In this document: in pieces, positions 18,885-26,188 of the stretch
Layout: every line of letters begins with the position of its first letter
How positions within the stretch are numbered: the stretch's first letter is position 1
NCBI GenBank assembly: GCA_019636175.1
Contig: JAHBYC010000025.1
Span: 1 to 40,597, forward strand
Source of the DNA: Caulobacter sp.
GTDB lineage: Bacteria; Pseudomonadota; Alphaproteobacteria; Caulobacterales; Caulobacteraceae
DNA: 40,597 nt
Direction: 5' to 3'
The notes under the pieces: model-generated
The model's database searches: none
Seen by the model: only the letters and a program-made list of their open reading frames with translations
Told to the model about the DNA's origin: nothing
Program-made: the position numbers and the translations under genes

Positions 18885-19994
18885 ATGGCCGACCCGGTTT
18901 CCCTGATCAGACAGCGCGCCGCGGGCATGGGGTTCGATGTCTGCGGCTTCGCGCCGGCCGCCGCGCCCTGGCCGGCGGGTGAGCGACTGGAGACCTTCGT
19001 CGCCGAGGGCCGGCACGGATCGATGGTCTGGATGGAAGAGACGCTGGAGCGGCGGCGTCACCCGACCGGCATGTGGCCGCAGGCCCGGACGGCGGTGATG
19101 CTGGGGCTCAACTACGGGCCGGAGGGCGATCCGATGGCGGGGCTGGCCCGCCGCGACCGGGGGCTGATCAGCGCCTATGCGAGGGGCGACGATTATCACC
19201 CGCTGATCAAGGGCCGCATCAAGCAACTGGCCGGCTGGATGAAGGCCAGGTTCGGCGGCGAGGTGAAGGCCTTCGTCGACACCGCCCCCCTGATGGAAAA
19301 GCCCCTGGCTCAACTGGCCGGGCTGGGCTGGCAGGGCAAGCACACCAACCTGGTCTCACGGGAGCTCGGCAGCTGGCTGTTTCTCGGCAGCGTGCTGACC
19401 ACCCTCGACCTGCCGCTCGACACGCCGGAGGAGGATCGCTGCGGCAGCTGCCGGGCCTGTCTCGACATCTGCCCGACGGCGGCCTTCCCCGCCCCCTATC
19501 AGCTCGACGCCCGGCGCTGCATCTCCTACCTGACCATCGAGCACGAGGGCCCGGTCGAGCCGGCGCTGCGGCCCGCGCTCGGCAACCGCATCTACGGCTG
19601 CGACGACTGCCTGGCGGTCTGTCCGTGGAACAAGTTCGCGGCCCTGTCGGGCGAGGCCCTGCTGCATGCCAGGGCCGAACTGGACCAGCCGGCGCTTGCC
19701 GATCTGGTCGTCCTCGACGACCGGGGCTTTCGGGCCCTGTTCAGGCGCAGTCCGATCAAGCGGATCGGCCGGGACCGCTTCGTCCGCAACGTTCTCTACG
19801 CCCTGGGCAACAGCGGCGACGCCGGCCTGGTTCCTGCGGTCGAGGCGCGCCTGTCCGACGCCTCGCCCCTGGTGCGGGGGGCGGCCGTCTGGGCGTTGCG
19901 ACGACTGGACCCCGCCCGCGCGGCGACCCTGCGGCCAGCGGGAGAGACACACCCGGACGTGCTGGCGGAATGGACGGCGGCCCCGTCGGTCTGA
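18885..19994 (+). CDS. queG: Epoxyqueuosine reductase QueG
   Basis: Last step of queuosine synthesis in tRNA (reduction of epoxyqueuosine, cobalamin-dependent). 369 residues. Catalytic-region motif VDTAPLMEK (131-139); two [4Fe-4S] clusters supplied by Cys186, 189, 192 and 196 (CGSCRACLDIC) and Cys212, 239, 242 and 246 (YGCDDCLAVC). The C-terminal part has HEAT-type repeats (FVRNVLYALGNSGDAGLVPAVEARL, VRGAAVWALRRLD), as in the longer QueG form. Third of the CDF-GST-queG run. A long hairpin (20013-20068) follows its stop and probably terminates transcription. Confidence 0.96.
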   Translation: MADPVSLIRQRAAGMGFDVCGFAPAAAPWPAGERLETFVAEGRHGSMVWMEETLERRRHPTGMWPQARTAVMLGLNYGPEGDPMAGLARRDRGLISAYARGDDYHPLIKGRIKQLAGWMKARFGGEVKAFVDTAPLMEKPLAQLAGLGWQGKHTNLVSRELGSWLFLGSVLTTLDLPLDTPEEDRCGSCRACLDICPTAAFPAPYQLDARRCISYLTIEHEGPVEPALRPALGNRIYGCDDCLAVCPWNKFAALSGEALLHARAELDQPALADLVVLDDRGFRALFRRSPIKRIGRDRFVRNVLYALGNSGDAGLVPAVEARLSDASPLVRGAAVWALRRLDPARAATLRPAGETHPDVLAEWTAAPSV

Positions 19995-20012
19995 CGGGCC
20001 TCGCTGCCGCCC

Positions 20013-20068
20013 TCTAGACCCTTTCAGGTTTTGATGTACGCATCAAAACCTGATCAAAAGGGTCTAGA
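20013..20068. terminator. Long hairpin after queG, probable two-way terminator
   Basis: Left arm 20013-20036, TACG loop 20037-20040, right arm 20041-20068. The arms pair over 24 bp, interrupted by a single 4-nt bulge (ATCA, 20053-20056). It sits between the ends of queG and the convergent NDUFA9-like gene. Its AT-rich sequence contrasts with its surroundings, and it ends with TCTAGA on both sides, like a discrete dispersed element. Confidence 0.75.
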
Positions 20069-20078
20069 ATCAAACATT

Positions 20079-20130
20079 TAGAGCATGTCCGGGCGGGCGA
20101 ACCGCGTACACTTCGCCCTGACATGCTCTA
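20079..20130. repeat. Second palindromic element containing the stop codon of the NDUFA9-like gene
   Basis: Arms TAGAGCATGTC 20079-20089 and GACATGCTCTA 20120-20130 are perfect; inner arms GGGCGAA 20095-20101 and TTCGCCC 20112-20118 give a two-part stem. The right arm's last three bases are the TAG stop of the minus-strand gene ending at 20128. Only 10 bp separate it from the preceding hairpin. Confidence 0.75.
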
Positions 20131-21090
20131 GTAGGCGCCTTCGGGCGTGGCCGCGAACTGGCCGCCCTTGCGGTAGCGGGCCAGGTAGGCCGGAACCATG
20201 GCCTCGATGGCCCTGGGCGTCAGGCCGAAGGCCTCCAGACCCTCGGCGCCGGGCGAGACGACATTGTCATGCCGCAGCATCTCGACCTGATCGCGGGTGA
20301 TGGGCGGCGGCAGCAGGATGGAGACGACATCGCCGGCGAGGCCCATCAGGCTCGCCAGGGGGAAGGGAACCGGAGCCAGGATCCGGGAACGGCCGGTCTC
20401 GGTCAGGATGAAGGCCATCAGGTCGCGGAAGCTGTAGACGGCCGGTCCGCCCAGTTCGAAGGTGCGGCCGGCGTAGGCGTCATCGGCGGCGGCCAAGGCG
20501 ACGGCGGCGGCCACGTCGCCGACATAGACCGGCTGCATCCGGGTCTTTCCGCCGCCGATCAGGGGCAGGGCGGGGCTGATCGCGGCCATCTGGCCAAAGC
20601 GGTTGAAGAAGCTGTCTTCCTGTCCGAACACGATGGAGGGACGGATGATGGTCGCCGTGGGGAACGCCTCGCGCACGGCGGCTTCGCCCTCGGCCTTGGT
20701 CCGGGCGTAGCGGGCCGTGGCCTCGGGGTCGGCGCCGATGGCGGAAACCTGCACCAGACGGCGGACGCCAGCCGCGGCGGCGGCCCGGGCGACGGAGCCG
20801 GCCCCTTCCGCATGGACATCGGCAAAGCGCTGACGGCCACTTTCGTACAGCAGGCCGACCAGATTGACACAGGCCTCAGCGCCGTCGAGGGCGCGGGCGA
20901 TCGAGGCGTCGTCACGGATATTGGCCTGGACGACTTCGATCTGGCCGACGTCGCCCAGCATCCGCAGGCGATAGCCGCGGCCCGGCTGGCGCACGGCGAC
21001 GCGAATCCGCAGGCCCTTGCGGGCCAGGGCGCGAACCACCTGACGACCGATGAATCCCGTTCCGCCGAAAACCGTAACCAGACCCTGCAT
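20128..21090 (-). CDS. NAD(P)-binding protein, complex I NDUFA9-like
   Basis: 320-residue short-chain dehydrogenase/epimerase-like Rossmann protein. The glycine motif GGTGFIG is at residues 9-15. Following motifs fit the atypical SDR family that includes the NDUFA9 accessory subunit of complex I: VNLVGLLYESG, VQVSAIGADPEATARYARTKAEGE (Tyr/Lys pair in YARTKAE), TIIRPSIVFGQEDSFFNRF and MQPVYVGDVAAAV. In alphaproteobacteria these genes are usually not in the nuo operon; here it stands alone between queG and tRNA-Leu. Role: NAD(P)H-binding factor linked to complex I by family, not by local evidence. Its TAG stop lies in a palindromic repeat. Confidence 0.88.
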   Translation of the reverse strand: MQGLVTVFGGTGFIGRQVVRALARKGLRIRVAVRQPGRGYRLRMLGDVGQIEVVQANIRDDASIARALDGAEACVNLVGLLYESGRQRFADVHAEGAGSVARAAAAAGVRRLVQVSAIGADPEATARYARTKAEGEAAVREAFPTATIIRPSIVFGQEDSFFNRFGQMAAISPALPLIGGGKTRMQPVYVGDVAAAVALAAADDAYAGRTFELGGPAVYSFRDLMAFILTETGRSRILAPVPFPLASLMGLAGDVVSILLPPPITRDQVEMLRHDNVVSPGAEGLEAFGLTPRAIEAMVPAYLARYRKGGQFAATPEGAY

Positions 21091-21223
21091 GGCGCTCTTT
21101 GTCCCTTGTAACGGCCCGGGCTTAGACGACCCGGAGGTTTATCGCAATCTCGGCCATTGACCGGCTCCCGATGAGGCCATATGAAGCGCGCCTTCGCGGC
21201 GATCCGGATGCGGATCGAGGCGG

Positions 21224-21310
<87 letters not shown>

Positions 21311-21386
21311 CCCCTGAACAATCTGATCCGGTTGGCGTGAGACGGCGGTCGTCCCCGTGCGCCGCACGAACGGCCGCGAGCGCCTG

Positions 21387-21405
21387 ACTTTCCATTCTGG
21401 AAACT
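21387..21405. promoter_or_regulatory. Operator site 1 of the CPBP cassette
   Basis: ACTTTCCA-TTC-TGGAAACT, a 19-bp dyad with one mismatch to the perfect site 3. Lies upstream of the -35, centre about 53 bp before the centre of site 3. Confidence 0.7.
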
Positions 21406-21409
21406 CTTC

Positions 21410-21428
21410 ACTTGCCAATCTGGAAAGT
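21410..21428. promoter_or_regulatory. Operator site 2 of the CPBP cassette
   Basis: ACTTGCCA-ATC-TGGAAAGT, one mismatch to site 3. The mismatch creates the -35 hexamer TTGCCA (21412-21417), so a protein bound here would block RNA polymerase. Confidence 0.72.
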
Positions 21429-21441
21429 GACGGCCTATAAC
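21412..21441 (+). promoter_or_regulatory. Sigma-70 promoter of the CPBP cassette
   Basis: TTGCCA (21412-21417), 18 bp, TATAAC (21436-21441). The predicted start near 21448 lies inside operator site 3. GAAAGG (21459-21464) is the ribosome-binding site for the ATG at 21473. Confidence 0.65.
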
Positions 21442-21458
21442 TTTCCACATTGGAAAGT
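21440..21458. promoter_or_regulatory. Operator site 3 of the CPBP cassette
   Basis: ACTTTCCA-CAT-TGGAAAGT, a perfect 8+3+8 palindrome overlapping the end of the -10 and the predicted transcription start. Site centres are 23 and 30 bp apart (21396, 21419, 21449). Confidence 0.78.
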
Positions 21459-21472
21459 GAAAGGTCGCGTCA

Positions 21473-22237
21473 ATGCTCCCTCCCCTGATCCTTGCTCTGG
21501 TGATGCTGGTTCTCATCGTCTGGAACCGTTTCGAACTGCGCGACTACGCGGCGTTCAAGCGCGTAGCCGACAGCCGACAGCGACGGGGGTTCTACTGGCG
21601 CTGGACCCTGACCAGTTTTGTGATCCTGGGCCTGGGGGCGCTTCTGGTGCTGCTGGCGCTGGGCCGGCTGGACAGCCTGACCGTCTTTCCGGCCGAGTTT
21701 GCAGCCCTGCCGTTACCCAAGACGCCGGGCGGAGAGCGCGCCGCGATGAGCAACGCCACCCTGATCGGCATGGCGGTGGGCGCCGGCGTTGGACTGATCC
21801 TGTTCGCGGTGGTCTGGGTCTGGCGCCTGCGCAAGATGACCCAGCCGGTGATTGGCGACGTCGAGCCGATGATCCCGCGCAATCGCCGCGAGTTGCTGGC
21901 CGCCCTGCCCCTGGCGATCAACGCCGGCGTCAGTGAGGAGCTGTTCTTTCGCCTGATGCTGCCGCTGCTTATTACCCTGGTCACGGGCTCGGCCCTGCTT
22001 GGCCTTGGCCTTTCGGTGATCGTGTTTGGCCTGGTGCACTGGTACCAGGGGTGGAAGGGGGTGCTGGCGGTGACCATGGTGGGCGCCTTCCTGACCTGGC
22101 TTTACCTCACCTCCGGGTCGCTGCTGAAACCCATGGTGATCCACGCCCTGATCGACATCGTGGCCCTGGTCGTCCGCCCCGCCATCAGCCTCTGGATGGG
22201 TCGCGATCGGCCCGGATCGCCGGCGGCCGCCCTATGA
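21473..22237 (+). CDS. CPBP-family intramembrane metalloprotease
   Basis: 254-residue polytopic membrane protein of the CAAX-protease/bacteriocin-processing (Abi) family. All three active-site motifs are intact: EELFFR (Glu155, Glu156, Arg160), FGLVH (His189) and HALID (His224, Asp228). About six hydrophobic segments: 1-18, 47-64, 97-117, 160-188, 196-214, 221-240. Family members cleave membrane substrates or confer self-immunity to peptide bacteriocins; the substrate here is unknown. First gene of a three-gene unit with a 4-TM protein and a winged-helix regulator, read from the promoter at 21412-21441. ATG with GAAAGG 8 bp upstream. Confidence 0.87.
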   Translation: MLPPLILALVMLVLIVWNRFELRDYAAFKRVADSRQRRGFYWRWTLTSFVILGLGALLVLLALGRLDSLTVFPAEFAALPLPKTPGGERAAMSNATLIGMAVGAGVGLILFAVVWVWRLRKMTQPVIGDVEPMIPRNRRELLAALPLAINAGVSEELFFRLMLPLLITLVTGSALLGLGLSVIVFGLVHWYQGWKGVLAVTMVGAFLTWLYLTSGSLLKPMVIHALIDIVALVVRPAISLWMGRDRPGSPAAAL

Positions 22238-22280
22238 GCCGGGTCGAAACCAAAGGACGGAGCAGAAACGGAGACAGGAC

Positions 22281-22739
22281 ATGAATCAGGATCCCATCCG
22301 CACCCAGGAGGCCCGCGAGGCGCTGGAGGCCATGCAGGCGACCAGGAGCCAGTTGGCCAACCTCGGGTCCTGTCCGCCCTGGCGACACGCCGCATTCGGC
22401 GGCGTCATGGCGCTGCTGAACTTCTCGCTCTGCTTTGGCCAGCCGATCCAGGTCGCCCTGTTCGTCCTGTCGATGGCCGGGGTGGCGCTGATCGCCGCCT
22501 GGGACCGCCGGCGCTATGGCGTCTTCGTCAACGGCTACCGCCGCGGCCGGACCCGGATGTTCACCTTCGGCCTGCTGGCGGTCATGCTGCTTCTCCTGGC
22601 CCTGCAGGTCTGGCTGCGAGGGCGTGGCGTGTCGATCTGGATTGGCCTCTCGGTCTCGGCCGCGACCTTTGTCATCGCCACCGTCGCCAGCGTGTTCTGG
22701 AACAGGATCTTCCGGGCGGAGATGGAGCAGGGTGCGTGA
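22281..22739 (+). CDS. Four-helix membrane protein of the CPBP cassette, unknown function
   Basis: 152 residues. A polar N-terminal ~35 residues with helical heptads (EAREALEAMQATRSQLANL) is followed by four hydrophobic segments, at about 38-56, 58-74, 92-111 and 119-139. A basic loop RRRYGVFVNGYRRGRTR separates the two hairpins. AGGA precedes the ATG. Its stop overlaps the start of the regulator gene by 4 bp (GTGA), which implies coupled translation and a functional partnership: pairs of small membrane protein and small repressor, such as the Bacillus SdpI/SdpR pair, are known for sequestering the repressor at the membrane. No named family is recognised. Confidence 0.8.
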   Translation: MNQDPIRTQEAREALEAMQATRSQLANLGSCPPWRHAAFGGVMALLNFSLCFGQPIQVALFVLSMAGVALIAAWDRRRYGVFVNGYRRGRTRMFTFGLLAVMLLLLALQVWLRGRGVSIWIGLSVSAATFVIATVASVFWNRIFRAEMEQGA

Positions 22740-23044
22740 CGACGGGCTTTGATCCAGTGCTGCATCCGCCCGCCCGGCTGCAGATCGCAACGGTGCTGGC
22801 CAATGTCGACACGGTGGAGTTCTCGAAGCTGCGGCAGATCACCGGGGTCAGCGATTCGGTCCTGTCGAAGCATCTGTCGGCCCTGAGCGAGGTCGGCTAC
22901 ATCGCCCTGAAGAAGGCGGCGCTGGACGGGCGGCAACGCACCTGGGTAAGCTTCACCCGGCCCGGCCGCAAGGCCTTCGCCGCCCATGTTCAGGCCCTGA
23001 ACGAGCTGGTGCGCCACGCCGAACAGGCGATCAGCGGCCAATAG
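22736..23044 (+). CDS. Winged-helix transcriptional regulator (ArsR/MarR-like), last gene of the CPBP cassette
   Basis: 102 residues, essentially one winged helix-turn-helix: helices in PPARLQIATVLANVDTVEFSKLRQITGV, recognition helix SDSVLSKHLSALSEVGYI, beta-wing ALKKAALDGRQRTWVSFT, then a C-terminal helix for dimerisation. It has no extra ligand-binding domain and no ArsR-type metal cysteines. GTG start overlapping the upstream stop by 4 bp. It is the most likely binder of the three ACTTTCCA/TGGAAAGT sites, making the unit self-regulating; this is inferred from arrangement only. Confidence 0.87.
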   Translation: MTTGFDPVLHPPARLQIATVLANVDTVEFSKLRQITGVSDSVLSKHLSALSEVGYIALKKAALDGRQRTWVSFTRPGRKAFAAHVQALNELVRHAEQAISGQ

Positions 23045-23087
23045 CGGGCGGCGGGCTCCCAATACCGCGTCGAAAGCCCTATGTGGT

Positions 23088-23732
23088 ATGACGCGCGACC
23101 GGAGACTGCTGACCTTGGCCAATCACCTGCATAAGGGCGACCTGCCCGACGGACTGTTCGCCGGCGTGGACAGCGTCGCCATCGATTCCGAGACGATGGG
23201 GCTGCTGTATCGCCGCGATCGGCTGTGCCTGGTGCAGATTTCGGCCGGCGACGGCGACGCGCACATGGTGCAGCTGGATCGGGCGACCTATGACGCCCCC
23301 AATCTGAAGGCCCTGCTGACCGATCCGAAGATCACCAAGATCTTCCACTTCGGCCGCTTCGACATCGCCATGTTCGAGCTGCATCTGGGGGTGATCACCA
23401 CCCCGGTGTGGTGCACCAAGATCGCCAGCAAGCTGGCCCGCACCTACACCGACCGTCACGGCCTGAAGGACGTGGTCAAGGAAACCGTCGGCGTCGACCT
23501 GTCGAAAGCCCAGCAGAGCAGCGACTGGGGCGCCGAGACCCTGACCCCCGAACAGCTGGCCTATGCCGCCTCCGATGTTCTCTACCTGCACGGCGCCAAG
23601 GCGAAGCTTGAGATGATGCTGGAACGCGAGAGCCGCATGGCGCTGGCCCAGGCCTGTTTCGACTTCCTTCCGGTCCGCTCGAGCCTGGATCTCGCCGGCT
23701 GGGACGAGATCGACATCTTTGCCCACAGCTGA
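23088..23732 (+). CDS. RNase D-like 3'-5' exonuclease (DEDDy)
   Basis: 214 residues, covering only the exonuclease domain; the HRDC domains of E. coli RNase D are missing, as in other short alphaproteobacterial versions. Catalytic residues: Asp33 and Glu35 (IDSETMG), Asp92 (HFGRFDIAM), Tyr159 and Asp163 (YAASDVLYL). Expected to trim 3' ends of tRNA or other structured RNA in the cytoplasm. It sits 10 bp before lptC and probably shares a transcript with the lpt genes; this neighbourhood is common in alphaproteobacteria though no functional link is known. Confidence 0.93.
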   Translation: MTRDRRLLTLANHLHKGDLPDGLFAGVDSVAIDSETMGLLYRRDRLCLVQISAGDGDAHMVQLDRATYDAPNLKALLTDPKITKIFHFGRFDIAMFELHLGVITTPVWCTKIASKLARTYTDRHGLKDVVKETVGVDLSKAQQSSDWGAETLTPEQLAYAASDVLYLHGAKAKLEMMLERESRMALAQACFDFLPVRSSLDLAGWDEIDIFAHS

Positions 23733-23742
23733 GGAAGCGACG

Positions 23743-24357
23743 ATGACCGCGGCCGCCGAGCCCATGCCCCGATCCAAGGACCCGATGGCCGCCTGGCGAC
23801 GTCGGTCGGCGGTGATCGGCGTGCTGCGCTGGGCGCTGCCGGCGCTGATGGGGGCGCTGGTCGTGGCGCTGGCGGTGTTCTTCACCCTCAGCTCGATCGC
23901 CGCCAGCAAGCTCAAGCCCCGCGAGACCTCGACCGAAATCCGCCTGCTGGGCGCGCGGTTCATGGGCCGGATGGAGGATGGCCGCAGCTATCTGATCGGG
24001 GCCGGCGTGGCGATGCGCAGCGACACGGTCATGCAGCAGGTGGTGCTGACCAACCCGATCCTGACCCTCGGCGGCGAGACCGGCGCGCCATCGCGGATGA
24101 CCGCCCGGCGGGGCGTCTATGACGAGAAGACCCGCATCCTGCGGCTGAGCGGCGATGTGCGGATCGACGACGGGGGCGGTCAACGTGTCGCCACGGATGA
24201 CGCCATAATCGACACCCGCACCGGCAAGATCAGCGGTGACCAGGGGCTTGTCGGCGACGGGCCGCTTGGCCAGATGCAGGCGAAGTCCTATGACGTGGAT
24301 CGCGACAGCGGCCGCGTCACCATGAAGGGCGGCGTTCGGGCGAGAATCGAGAAGTAG
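23743..24357 (+). CDS. lptC: LPS export protein LptC
   Basis: Bitopic inner-membrane protein that hands LPS from the LptBFG transporter to LptA. 204 residues from the ATG at 23743, chosen because GAGGAA (23731-23736) is well placed. One transmembrane segment at about 26-48 (GVLRWALPALMGALVVALAVFF), then a periplasmic beta-jellyroll with TARRGVYDEKTRILRLSGDVRI and AKSYDVDRDSGRVTMKGGVRARI, typical of the LptC/OstA fold. Flanked by the RNase D-like gene (10 bp) and lptA (12 bp). Confidence 0.9.
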   Translation: MTAAAEPMPRSKDPMAAWRRRSAVIGVLRWALPALMGALVVALAVFFTLSSIAASKLKPRETSTEIRLLGARFMGRMEDGRSYLIGAGVAMRSDTVMQQVVLTNPILTLGGETGAPSRMTARRGVYDEKTRILRLSGDVRIDDGGGQRVATDDAIIDTRTGKISGDQGLVGDGPLGQMQAKSYDVDRDSGRVTMKGGVRARIEK

Positions 24358-24369
24358 GCGAAGCAGACG

Positions 24370-24888
24370 ATGCGCAAGGTGAAGATGATGGCGGCCCTGG
24401 CCGCCCTGACAGGCGCGATGGCCTTCGCCGGCGGCGCGATGGCGCAGATCGCGCCGCGCTCCAACGCGCCAATCGACATCGCCGCCGACCAGTCCGAGGC
24501 CTTCACCAAGGAGTGCCGGGTGGTGTGGAGCGGCGACGTCGAGGCCCTGCAGGCCCGCACCCGCCTGCGCGCCCAGAAGCTGAGCGTCTTCTCCGCCCGC
24601 AACGGCGAGGACTGCGGCGCCACCGAGCGCATGGAGGCCGTCGGCCAGGTCTACTACGTCGAGGCCGACCGCACTGTCCGCGCCGACAGCGCCACCTATT
24701 CGGCCTCCAGCGAGACCATCACCCTCAGCGGCGGCGTGGTCGTGGTGCAGGGCCGCAGCGTGGCCCGGGCCGACCGGGTGGTCATCGACCTGAAGTCGGG
24801 CCAGTCGCAGATGTTCTCGGCGACCAAGGGCCGCGGCAGCGCCCAGCGGGTGCGCGGCATCTTCTATCCCAGCGGCCAGCCGAACTAG
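24370..24888 (+). CDS. lptA: LPS transport periplasmic protein LptA
   Basis: Periplasmic bridge protein that carries LPS between LptC and the outer-membrane LptD. 172 residues with a signal peptide ending at about AMAQ (residues 1-26). The mature protein has the OstA-like repeated strands (IDIAADQSEAF, CRVVWSGDVEALQ, LRAQKLSVFSA, VEADRTVRADSATYSASSETITLSGGVVVVQG). Two cysteines (KECRVV, GEDCGA) may form a disulfide. Stop followed after 2 bp by the lptB ATG. Confidence 0.93.
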   Translation: MRKVKMMAALAALTGAMAFAGGAMAQIAPRSNAPIDIAADQSEAFTKECRVVWSGDVEALQARTRLRAQKLSVFSARNGEDCGATERMEAVGQVYYVEADRTVRADSATYSASSETITLSGGVVVVQGRSVARADRVVIDLKSGQSQMFSATKGRGSAQRVRGIFYPSGQPN

Positions 24889-24890
24889 GG

Positions 24891-25718
24891 ATGGCCCGCA
24901 AGACCATGGCCAGGGACAGCGACAAGGCGCCCGGTGCGGCGGCGACCGCTTCGGGCGCGGCCCCCGCCGGTCCGGCGTCGGGAGGCGTCGGCCTGGTGGT
25001 CGAGAGCATCGGCAAGCGGTTTGGCGATCGCCAGGTGGTCAAGAACGTCAGCCTGAGACTGGAGCGGGGCGAGGTCGCCGGACTGCTGGGCCCCAACGGC
25101 GCGGGCAAGACCACCTGCTTCTACATGGTCACCGGCCTGATCCCGGTCGACAACGGCCGCATCCTGCTGGACGGGGCCGACATCACCGCCCTGCCGATGT
25201 ACCAGCGGGCGCGACTGGGCGTCGGCTATCTGCCGCAGGAAGCCTCGATCTTTCGCGGCCTGACCGTCGAGCAGAATGTCATGGCCGTGGTCGAGATGCG
25301 GATCGACAATCCGGCCGAGGCGGCCAAGGCGACCACCGGTCTGCTGGAAGAACTTCACATCGCCCATCTGCGGGCGGCGCCGGCCATTTCCCTGTCGGGC
25401 GGTGAGCGGCGGCGCGTGGAAATCGCCCGCGCCCTGGCCAGCGAGCCGGCCTTCATGCTGCTGGACGAGCCCTTCGCCGGCATCGATCCGCTGGCCATCG
25501 CCGACATCCGCGAGGTGATCGGCTATCTGAAAAAGCGCGGCATCGGCATCCTGATCACCGACCACAATGTCCGCGAGACGCTGGACATCATCGATCGCGC
25601 CTCGATCATCCATGCCGGAGAGGTGCTGTTCGAGGGCTCGCCGCAGCAGATCGTCGATGATCCCGAGGTGCGGCGCGTCTATCTCGGCCAATCCTTCGGC
25701 CAGCCGAGCCACGTCTGA
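24891..25718 (+). CDS. lptB: LPS export ABC transporter ATP-binding protein LptB
   Basis: Cytoplasmic ATPase that powers LPS extraction by LptFG. 275 residues from the ATG 2 bp after lptA; the conserved part starts at about residue 33, preceded by an unusual Ala/Gly/Pro-rich N-terminal extension (E. coli LptB is about 241). Walker A GPNGAGKT 67-74, Q-loop YLPQEASIF, signature LSGGE 168-172, Walker B FMLLDEP 188-194 with catalytic Glu193, and H-loop TDHN. In many proteobacteria rpoN and hpf follow lptB; here a hairpin and a convergent gene follow instead. Confidence 0.95.
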   Translation: MARKTMARDSDKAPGAAATASGAAPAGPASGGVGLVVESIGKRFGDRQVVKNVSLRLERGEVAGLLGPNGAGKTTCFYMVTGLIPVDNGRILLDGADITALPMYQRARLGVGYLPQEASIFRGLTVEQNVMAVVEMRIDNPAEAAKATTGLLEELHIAHLRAAPAISLSGGERRRVEIARALASEPAFMLLDEPFAGIDPLAIADIREVIGYLKKRGIGILITDHNVRETLDIIDRASIIHAGEVLFEGSPQQIVDDPEVRRVYLGQSFGQPSHV

Positions 25719-25722
25719 TAGC

Positions 25723-25743
25723 CCCTCCCCTTGAAGGGGAGGG
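25723..25743. terminator. Bidirectional hairpin between lptB and the SWIM gene
   Basis: CCCTCCCC (25723-25730), loop TTGAA, GGGGAGGG (25736-25743): a perfect 8-bp GC-rich stem in the 31-bp gap between two convergent genes, so it can serve both strands. No long T-run. Confidence 0.6.
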
Positions 25744-25749
25744 AGGCGG

Positions 25750-26166
25750 CTAGCCCTCAAGCTCTTTCAGCAGCGCCGGATCGCGGCGCGCGCGGACGGC
25801 CAGGTCCTCGGCGTCGTCGCGGCCGTCCATCTCCAGCATGTCGACCAGCCGAGGCAGGCGCTGGGCGGCCTCGCGCAGGGACGGCTCGTCGGCGGCGTTG
25901 ACCTTGAGGGCGGTGGCGACGATGTGCTTGCAGCGCAGCCCGCTGTCCTCGAAGTCGGGGCAGGTGCAGCGGGCGTCGCGGCCGTCGGCGGCCTTCATCT
26001 CGACCACATAGGCGATGCCCCGCTCGCCCATCACATGGGCCAGCACCCCGGCCGGCCCGATCGCCACCAGATCGACCCAGCCATGGGCGAAGTAGTTCTC
26101 ACCGCGCTGGACCCGGGCCTCGGGCATGTCGTCGGTCAGGGCGGGGATGTCGAACATCTGGCTCAT
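25750..26166 (-). CDS. SWIM zinc-finger protein
   Basis: 138 residues. The SWIM motif C-x-C-x(n)-C-x-H is Cys67, Cys69, Cys79 and His81 (CTCPDF...RCKHI), a zinc-binding fold used for DNA or protein contacts. The N-terminal part (ARVQRGENYFAHGWVDLVAIGPAGVLAHVMG) is the usual lead-in of small SWIM proteins. No ATPase domain is attached, unlike SWIM proteins joined to SNF2 helicases. Lies 22 bp after the metallopeptidase gene, probably one operon. Function unknown. Confidence 0.85.
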   Translation of the reverse strand: MSQMFDIPALTDDMPEARVQRGENYFAHGWVDLVAIGPAGVLAHVMGERGIAYVVEMKAADGRDARCTCPDFEDSGLRCKHIVATALKVNAADEPSLREAAQRLPRLVDMLEMDGRDDAEDLAVRARRDPALLKELEG

Positions 26167-26188
26167 GGGACGAATCTAGCCGATTCGT

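Noticed and set aside
21311-21386. Integration site of a mobile island at the tRNA-Leu 3' end.
   Set aside because: No integrase and no repeated tRNA 3' end downstream within the window; the following cassette is short and ordinary in codon use.
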